Assembly (NCBI GenBank): GCA_046330255.1
Contig: JAXLTC010000001.1
Span: 372,001 to 436,000, forward strand
Reading direction: 5' to 3'
Source of the DNA: JBBSBL01 sp046330255
GTDB lineage: Bacteria > Actinomycetota > Thermoleophilia > Solirubrobacterales > Solirubrobacteraceae
DNA: 64,000 bases
The notes below the pieces were generated by a model that was given only the letters and a program-made list of their open reading frames with translations, did no database searches and was not told where the DNA came from. Below are positions 58,626 through 64,000 of this stretch, piece after piece (position 1 is the stretch's first letter; every line of letters starts with the position of its first letter). The translations under genes were made by a program, and so were the position numbers.

Positions 58626-60512
58626 CTAGCTCAGCCGCACGCTCTCGACCATCGGAAGGAAGATGTCCGCGTCGGCGGAGGCGAAGCGGCTAGGGGGCGC
58701 GCTGCACTGGACGGAGTAGACGTCGCGGCCCTGGAAGTACCACACGTTGCGCCCGGCGAAACGCGTCTTGAGGATGTCGTCCAACTCGACGATTCCCACA
58801 CCGGTGTTGCCGCTGGCCGACTTCTGGATCTCGACCGCGCGCAACTGGAAGAACTTCGCGTTGCGCTGCAGCACCTTCGCCTTCTCGTTGCCGAAGTTCA
58901 GCAGGCCCTGCTGGCTGCGGTCGCGGGGGGCGCCGCCGACCTCGCGGAAGGTGTTGCAGAAGAGGTCCCCGCTGCGCACCTGGACCAGCCCCGGGCTCTT
59001 GATCGTCTTGCGGCGCCAGGCGGCCGGGTACTCGAACGAGAAGCCCAGGTCGTTGCGGCTGTAGGTGCTCGTGACCGCCCGCGCGGTGGTGGTCGGCGTC
59101 GTCGTGGTGGTCGGCGTCGTCGGGGTGGTGGTCGTGGTCGCGGCCGTCTTCTTGTCGTCGCCGCCGCCCGCGGCTAGGCCGATCACAATCAGCGCGACGA
59201 TCACGGTCGCGACGCCGGCGACGACGCCCCAGACGACGCCGCGCCGCGGGCTGCCGCCCGAGGACGGCGCGGGCGGCGGCGGAGGCGGAGGCGGGCTCGG
59301 AGGCGGGCTCTGCGCCCCGGCCGCCCCGGCGGCCGCTGCCCCGGCGGCCGCCGCACCCGCGGCGGCGATCGGCTGCGGCGGCGGAGGCGAGGGCTGCGCT
59401 GCCGGCGGCGGGGGCGACGGCTGTGCCGCAGGAGGAGGTGGCGTCACGGCCGCCGGCTGGGGCGACGGCTGCGCGGGCGGGGGCGACGGCTGCGCGGGCG
59501 GGGGTGACGGCTGCGCGGGCGGGGGCGACGGCTGCGCGGGCGGGGGCGACGGCTGCGCGGGCGGGGGCGACGGCTGCGCGGGTGGAGGCGACGGCTGCGA
59601 TCCCGCCACCGCCGCGCCGCCGACCACCGTGCCACCGGGTCCCGCGGCCACCTCGCCGATCCGGGTCTCCCCGGTTCCGGACGCCGCGGCGACCGCCGCG
59701 CGCCCGAGATCGCCCGTCGACGGGTAGCGCGCACCGGGATCCTTGGCCAGCGCCTTGGCGACGACGACGTCCATCTCCGGCGGGAGACCCGCCACCCGGG
59801 CGGTCGGAACCGGCGGCGGATCGTGGATGTGCGCCCAGAGCTTCGCCGCGTCGCCCTCGCGGTCGAACGGCACCGCGCCGGTCAGCAGCTCGTAGAGCAC
59901 GCAGCCGAGCGCGTAGACGTCGGCCCGGCCGTCGACCTTGCCGCCCTGCACCTGCTCCGGCGCGATGTAGTCGAGCGTGCCGACCCACTGGCCGGTGCGG
60001 GTCAGGCCCGCCCCGGAGGCCGCGTTCTTGGTCAGGCCGAAGTCCGTCAGGTATGCATGCTCCTGGCCCCCCTCGCGCGCGACGAGGATGTTCGCCGGCT
60101 TGACGTCGCGATGCACGAGGCCGCGCTCGTGCGCCGCGTCGAGCGCGCCGGCCACCTGCGATATCAGTCCGGCGGCGCGCGCGGGCGCCAGCGGGCCCTC
60201 CGAGTCCACGAGCCGGCGCAGGTCGGTCCCCTCGACGTAGCGCATCGCGATGAAGAGCTGCCCGTCCGCCTCGCCCGCCTCGTGGATCGGGAGCACGTGC
60301 GGATGGTCGAGCGAGGCCGCAACCTTCGACTCGCGCTGAAAGCGCTCGCGGAACGACGCGTCCTCGGCGAGCTCGGGCGCGACCACCTTGAGCGCCACCG
60401 GGCGGTCCAGCGCGAGCTGGGTCGCCTTGTAGATCACGCCCATTCCGCCGCGCCCGACGAGCGCGTCGATCCGGTAGCCGGCTAGCTGGGTGCCGATCGG
60501 GAGGCCGGTCAT
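58626..60512 (-). CDS. transmembrane Ser/Thr protein kinase (PknB-like)
   Basis: 628 residues. Kinase domain 1-275: LVGRGGMGVIYKA, ALKVV (Lys), HRDVKPANIL, TDFGLTK, APEQV and RADVYALG. Then a Pro-rich linker with six copies of QPSPPPA, a Pro/Ala region, a transmembrane helix (about 450: VVWGVVAGVATVIVALIVIG), a Thr-rich stalk and a 125-residue extracytoplasmic domain with GFSFEYPAAWRRK and two Cys, not PASTA. It signals cell-surface or envelope state to Ser/Thr targets. Confidence 0.93.
   Translation of the reverse strand: MTGLPIGTQLAGYRIDALVGRGGMGVIYKATQLALDRPVALKVVAPELAEDASFRERFQRESKVAASLDHPHVLPIHEAGEADGQLFIAMRYVEGTDLRRLVDSEGPLAPARAAGLISQVAGALDAAHERGLVHRDVKPANILVAREGGQEHAYLTDFGLTKNAASGAGLTRTGQWVGTLDYIAPEQVQGGKVDGRADVYALGCVLYELLTGAVPFDREGDAAKLWAHIHDPPPVPTARVAGLPPEMDVVVAKALAKDPGARYPSTGDLGRAAVAAASGTGETRIGEVAAGPGGTVVGGAAVAGSQPSPPPAQPSPPPAQPSPPPAQPSPPPAQPSPPPAQPSPPPAQPSPQPAAVTPPPPAAQPSPPPPAAQPSPPPPQPIAAAGAAAAGAAAAGAAGAQSPPPSPPPPPPPPAPSSGGSPRRGVVWGVVAGVATVIVALIVIGLAAGGGDDKKTAATTTTTPTTPTTTTTPTTTARAVTSTYSRNDLGFSFEYPAAWRRKTIKSPGLVQVRSGDLFCNTFREVGGAPRDRSQQGLLNFGNEKAKVLQRNAKFFQLRAVEIQKSASGNTGVGIVELDDILKTRFAGRNVWYFQGRDVYSVQCSAPPSRFASADADIFLPMVESVRLS
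59461..59598. repeat. 21-bp minisatellite in the kinase linker
   Basis: The unit GGCGACGGCTGCGCGGGCGG(G) repeats at 59461, 59482, 59503, 59524, 59545 and 59566 with one or two base changes, plus a partial seventh copy. It encodes QPSPPPA repeats on the minus strand. Copy number is likely to vary between strains by slippage. Confidence 0.9.
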
Positions 60513-60580
60513 GCTTGAGCGTGCGCCGTCATGGCTGCTGCGACACTACCCGGCGAGGCGGCGCCCGCGCCAGACGGCCC

Positions 60581-61876
60581 CTACCCGGCAAACGTGTCGA
60601 AGAGCAGGAAGCCGTTCAGCCCGATGATCAGCGCGGCGACGGCGCAGGCGCCGATCGTGGTCACGCGCCGGTTCACGAGCGGGCCCATGATCCGCCGCTT
60701 GCTGGTGAATATCACCAGCGGCACGAGCGCAAACGGGATCCCGAACGAGAGCACCACCTGGCTGATCACGAGCGCGCCCGAGGGGTTGACGCCGATCGCG
60801 AGGACGATCAGGGCCGGGGTCATCGTCACCAGGCGCCGCAGCGCGAGCGGGATCGCCCGAGCGATGAATCCCTGCATGACGACCTGGCCCGCATGCGTCC
60901 CGACGCTCGAGGCGGCGAACCCGGAGGCGAGCAGCGCGAGCGCGAACGCGAGCGCCGTTCCGTTGCCGGCGAGCTTCTCGAAGCCGGCGTAGGCGCCCTC
61001 GATCGAGTCCACGTTCGCCAGCCCCGAGCCGTGGAACAGGGACGCGGCGACGATCAGCATCGCCATGTTGATGACGCCGGCGAGGCCCATCGCGATCAGG
61101 ACGTCGACCCGCATGAAGCGAAGGAGGTGGCGCCGCTCGCGCTCGTCGCTGGCCGGAATCCGGTCCTGGGTGAGCGCCGAGTGCAGGTAGATCACGTGCG
61201 GCATCACGGTCGCGCCGAGAATGCCGACGGCGAGCAGCACCGACCCGGTGCCGTCGAACGACGGCACGAGCCCGCCGGCCACGGCGCCCGGGTCGGCGCC
61301 GATGCTCAGCGTGTCGTAGAGGAACCCGAGCAGGATCACCGCGAGCAGCCCGGTGATCACGACCTCGAAGCGGCGGTAGCCCCGGGTCTGCAGGCCGAGG
61401 ATCGCGAATGCCACCGCGCCGGTGATCAGCCCGGCCGCGAACAGCGGCACGTCGAAGAGCAGGTTGAGCGCGATGGCCGCGCCGACGAACTCGGCGAGGT
61501 CGGTCGCCATCGCGATCAGCTCGGCCTGTACCCACAGGCCCCAGCTGACCGGCCGGGCGAACTCCTGACGGCACATCTCGGGCAGGTTGCGGCCGGTCGC
61601 GAGCCCGAGCTTGGCCGACAGGCTCTGGATCAGCATCGCCATCAGGTTGGCGGCGACGATCACCCACAGCAGCAGGTAGCCGTACTTCGAGCCGCCGGCG
61701 ATGTTCGTCGCGAAGTTGCCGGGGTCCACGTAGGCGACCGCGGCCACGAACGCGGGGCCGAGCAGCGGCAGCGTCCCGCGCACCCCGCCGCGCGAGCGGA
61801 TGCGCTGCAGCGCGCTGGGCGGCGGCAGCGCGACGGCGCCGGCGTCCGCCGGAGGCGGAGGCGGCGGCGGGTTCAC
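60581..61876 (-). CDS. mntH: NRAMP-family Mn(II)/Fe(II) transporter
   Basis: 431 residues with about eleven transmembrane helices. Signature metal-site motifs are VAYVDPGNFATNI (DPGN in TM1) and GATVMPHVIYLHSA (MPH in TM6). N-terminus is Pro-rich. It imports Mn or Fe by proton coupling. GTG start overlaps the regulator stop (GTGA), so the two genes form one operon. Confidence 0.95.
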   Translation of the reverse strand: MNPPPPPPPADAGAVALPPPSALQRIRSRGGVRGTLPLLGPAFVAAVAYVDPGNFATNIAGGSKYGYLLLWVIVAANLMAMLIQSLSAKLGLATGRNLPEMCRQEFARPVSWGLWVQAELIAMATDLAEFVGAAIALNLLFDVPLFAAGLITGAVAFAILGLQTRGYRRFEVVITGLLAVILLGFLYDTLSIGADPGAVAGGLVPSFDGTGSVLLAVGILGATVMPHVIYLHSALTQDRIPASDERERRHLLRFMRVDVLIAMGLAGVINMAMLIVAASLFHGSGLANVDSIEGAYAGFEKLAGNGTALAFALALLASGFAASSVGTHAGQVVMQGFIARAIPLALRRLVTMTPALIVLAIGVNPSGALVISQVVLSFGIPFALVPLVIFTSKRRIMGPLVNRRVTTIGACAVAALIIGLNGFLLFDTFAG

Positions 61877-62556
61877 GTGACCTCCACCCGCATAACCAGC
61901 GCCAGCTCGCCGCCGAGCACGTGCACCTCGTCCCCGAAGCGAACGAACAGCGGGCCGCCGAACGGCTGCTTGTCCACCACCTCGAGCTCATCGCCGGGAC
62001 GGATCCCGCGCTCCGCGAGGTAGCGGAGCATCTCGGGCCGCGTGTCGGACACCCGCACGAAAACGGCGCGCTCACCCGGCTCGAGAGCCTGCAGGCTACG
62101 CGTCGCGCGCTCATCGATCTCGAGGTCGGGGGTCGGGATCGGGTCGCCGTGCGGGTCGCGCGTCGGGTGGCCGAGCTTCGCCGCGATCGCGGCCTCGAGG
62201 TCCTCGGAGAGCACGTGCTCCAGGACCTCGGCCTCCTCGTGCACCCGGTCCCACGGAACGCCCAGGCTCTCCGCCAGGTAGGTCTCGAGCAGGCGGTGGT
62301 GGCGCAGCACCTCAAGGGCCACGCGCTCGCCCGCGTCGGTGAGCGCGACACCGCGGTAGGGCTCGTGACGCACCAGCCCCAGCTCGTCGAGGCGCTTGAC
62401 CATGCCCGACGCCGAGGCCGCCGTGACGCCGAGCCGGTCGGCCAGCGCGTTGTTGCTCACCGCGCCGCCCTCCTCGGTCTGGAGCGCGTAGATCGCCTTC
62501 GCGTAATCCTCGATCGCGGAGCTGACGTCGTGTCCGGCGGGATCCTTGACGGGCAT
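61873..62556 (-). CDS. DtxR/MntR-family metal-dependent regulator
   Basis: 227 residues. Winged helix at the N-terminus (AIEDYAKAIYALQTEEGGAVS then LADRLGVTAASASGMVKRL), dimerisation and metal domain (RHHRLLETYLAESLGVPW, EEAEVLEHVLSEDLE, LGHPTRDPHGDPIP) and a C-terminal SH3-like FeoA domain (LRYLAERGIRPGDELEVVDKQPFGGPL). It binds Mn or Fe and represses the mntH operon in which it lies. A box upstream of its ATG suggests autoregulation. Confidence 0.94.
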   Translation of the reverse strand: MPVKDPAGHDVSSAIEDYAKAIYALQTEEGGAVSNNALADRLGVTAASASGMVKRLDELGLVRHEPYRGVALTDAGERVALEVLRHHRLLETYLAESLGVPWDRVHEEAEVLEHVLSEDLEAAIAAKLGHPTRDPHGDPIPTPDLEIDERATRSLQALEPGERAVFVRVSDTRPEMLRYLAERGIRPGDELEVVDKQPFGGPLFVRFGDEVHVLGGELALVMRVEVT

Positions 62557-62567
62557 CTCGAAAGAGA

Positions 62568-62583
62568 TTATGGCACACCTAAA
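62568..62583. promoter_or_regulatory. DtxR/MntR-type operator upstream of the regulator gene
   Basis: On the minus strand TTTAGG-TGTG-CCATAA is a two-mismatch palindrome of the TTTAGGnnnnCCTAAA type. It sits 11 bases before the ATG at 62556 and shares the TTAGG/CC half-sites of the box at 13872. Confidence 0.55.
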
Positions 62584-62622
62584 CTCTGGATTCGCCCGCG
62601 CGGGGACGCGCGACCGCCCTTC

Positions 62623-62628
62623 TATCCT
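62623..62628 (+). promoter_or_regulatory. putative leaderless -10 element (TATCCT)
   Basis: TATCCT, six bases, then the ATG of ygfZ at 62635. Confidence 0.45.
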
Positions 62629-62634
62629 CGGAGC

Positions 62635-63609
62635 ATGGCCGCCACCGACCGCGCCGCCGCCGCCCGCCGCGTCCTGCAGCACGGCTGCGGGCTGATCGAC
62701 CGCTCGGAGCGCGGCAAGCTCGCGCTGACCGGTGGCGACGCGGCAGGGCTGCTGCAGGGCCAGGTGACCAACGACGTCGAGGCGCTGGAGCCGGGCACGG
62801 GCTGCTACGCCGCCTTCCTCACGCCGAAGGGCAAGATGCTCGGCGACCTGCGGATCCTGAACACGGGCGAGGAGCTGTGGCTGGACACCGAGCGCGTGGC
62901 CCTGCAGGCGCTCTTCAACCAACTCCGCCGCGCCACCGTCGGCCACGATGCCGAGTTGCACAAGCGCACGCTGGAGCGCGGGCTGGTCTCGCTCGAGGGA
63001 CCGCGCTCGCGGGCGATCGCGCCGGCGGGCGACCTGCCCGAGACGGAGCACGCGAACCGCCCGGGCGAGATCGGCGGGGTCGCCGTGCTGACCGTGGTCA
63101 CCCCCACGGGAGTGGACCTGATCTGCGACGCCGGCGACGTCGACGACCTCGTCGCGGCGCTCGTCGAAGCCGGCGCCGAGCCGGTCCCCGAGGAGGCGGC
63201 CGAGGCCCTGCGCGTCGAGGCCGGCCGGCCGCGCTACGGCATCGACCTCGACGAGACCGTGATCCCGCAGGAGGCGGGACTCAACTCGCGCGCGGTGTCG
63301 TTCACCAAGGGCTGCTACATCGGCCAGGAGACCGTGGCGCGGCTCTTCTACAAGGGCAAGCCGAACCGGCACCTGCGCGGACTGCGGCTGTCCGCGCCCG
63401 CGAACCGCGGCGAGGCGCTGCGGCTGGCCGGCAAGCCGGTCGGCACGGTCGGCTCGGTCGCCGACTCCCCGGCGCACGGGCCGATCGCGCTTGCGATCGT
63501 GCGCCGCGAGGCCGCGCCCGGAGCGCTCGTGGAGGTCGGCGAGGGCGGAGCCCGCGCGGAGGTCGTCGAGCTTCCGTTCTCCGAGCCGCCTGCGGACGCG
63601 GCCGGCTGA
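62635..63609 (+). CDS. ygfZ: YgfZ/GcvT-domain folate-binding protein
   Basis: 324 residues. GcvT-like fold with LLQGQVTNDVEAL and AAFLTPKGKMLGDLRIL at the N-terminus, and the defining YgfZ motif TKGCYIGQETVARLFYKGK (about residue 222, KGCYxGQE), followed by the C-terminal barrel. YgfZ helps repair or assemble Fe-S proteins such as MiaB with folate. The Fe-S-heavy redox operon and radical-SAM FbiC in this window make that a plausible need. Confidence 0.92.
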   Translation: MAATDRAAAARRVLQHGCGLIDRSERGKLALTGGDAAGLLQGQVTNDVEALEPGTGCYAAFLTPKGKMLGDLRILNTGEELWLDTERVALQALFNQLRRATVGHDAELHKRTLERGLVSLEGPRSRAIAPAGDLPETEHANRPGEIGGVAVLTVVTPTGVDLICDAGDVDDLVAALVEAGAEPVPEEAAEALRVEAGRPRYGIDLDETVIPQEAGLNSRAVSFTKGCYIGQETVARLFYKGKPNRHLRGLRLSAPANRGEALRLAGKPVGTVGSVADSPAHGPIALAIVRREAAPGALVEVGEGGARAEVVELPFSEPPADAAG

Positions 63610-63683
63610 CGGCGCCCGCGCCCGTCTCGACCCCCCGGACGGCGCCGAGGGCGATCGCGCGCGGGTCCGTCCCGGCGCCGGAG

Positions 63684-64000
63684 TCAGCGGGCGCGCGCGC
63701 GGCGAGCGCGGCGCGGGGCGCGGCCCTCGTGCCGCCGCCCGCCCCCGGCCGCGGGCCCCGCCGGCGTGCCGGCGGCGCGCCGGAACTCGTCGTGGAGCCC
63801 GAGAGCGGAGGCGATCCGCTCGACATCGCGATGCTGCTCGGCCCCGAAGAACGTGACTCCGGAGCCGCTGCTTCCCGCCCGCCCGGTGCGACCGACGCGG
63901 TGGACGTATCCCTCGCGATCGGCCGGCGGGTCGAAGTTGATCACGTGCGAGATCCCGGCGACGTCGATCCCGCGCGCGGCGACGTCGGTCGCCACGAGCG
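63684..64000 (-). CDS. DEAD-box RNA helicase, C-terminal part (cut by window edge)
   Basis: Visible 105 residues include motif V LVATDVAARGIDV, VINFDPPADREGYVHRVGRTGRAG (motif VI) and a Gly/Arg-rich tail (AGGGRRHEGRAPRRARRARAR). This is the end of a DEAD-box ATP-dependent RNA helicase (RhlE/DeaD type). The start is beyond the right edge. Confidence 0.95.
   Translation of the reverse strand, partial: LVATDVAARGIDVAGISHVINFDPPADREGYVHRVGRTGRAGSSGSGVTFFGAEQHRDVERIASALGLHDEFRRAAGTPAGPAAGGGRRHEGRAPRRARRARAR

Noticed and set aside
59461..59598. CRISPR array
   Set aside because: The repeats are contiguous 21-bp units with no spacers and lie inside a kinase coding region.

Overview
The window looks like chromosome of a very GC-rich actinobacterium, most likely class Thermoleophilia (Solirubrobacterales type). 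The inference rests on GC-saturated third codon positions, frequent GTG starts, a dedicated coenzyme F420 gene set, a Dyp-peroxidase/EfeUO iron system, and many secreted proteins of unknown function. No database search was possible; all names come from motifs read by eye. Many genes begin 6-9 bases after a TAnnnT hexamer with no ribosome binding site, which suggests widespread leaderless transcription.

Layout. 1-4431: partial SDR, YjbQ, a secreted glycosidase-like protein, a secreted all-beta protein, an RHH regulator and a secreted alpha/beta hydrolase. 4574-12054: tightly coupled redox operon (FAD/Fe-S oxidoreductase, pyruvate:ferredoxin oxidoreductase, DHOD-like protein, acyl-CoA dehydrogenase). 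12297-13120: tRNA-Trp and a small-protein/nucleotidyltransferase pair. 13122-17178: SCO1 and a ferrous-iron uptake locus in which EfeU and EfeO are one polypeptide, followed by EfeB, behind an iron-box-like palindrome. 17240-25704: basic secreted protein, methyltransferase, two tRNA-Leu, inositol-phosphatase and amidase, a GAF-GGDEF-GAF-HD-GYP c-di-GMP protein and a degenerate M28-like protein.

25711-34277: acyl-CoA synthetase, then a two-component system and three small membrane-anchored proteins with odd His/Asp-rich or TRQS tails, leading into an ApbE / ferric-reductase-like membrane protein / FAD reductase / ferredoxin operon, probably an extracytoplasmic electron-transfer unit. 34330-47268: acyltransferase, carboxyltransferase, 3-hydroxyacyl-CoA dehydrogenase, enoyl-CoA hydratase, HMG-CoA lyase, thioesterase and SDR (acyl-CoA and leucine catabolism), interspersed with MazEF-like and VapBC-like toxin-antitoxin pairs and a lower-GC island of orphan genes (about 40800-42600).

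47296-54962: F420 biosynthesis and use (F420:NADPH reductase, CofD, CofC/FbiD, CofE, FbiC), split by a lower-GC patch (about 50400-52700) that carries a coupled pair of secreted proteins, a decayed partial copy of that pair and an IS256-type transposase relic. 55136-64000: THI5/NMT1-like binding protein, two small conserved proteins, an FHA/HtrA protease that appears frameshifted, a PASTA-less Ser/Thr kinase with a minisatellite-encoded linker, MntH with its DtxR/MntR-type regulator, YgfZ, and the 3' end of a DEAD-box helicase.
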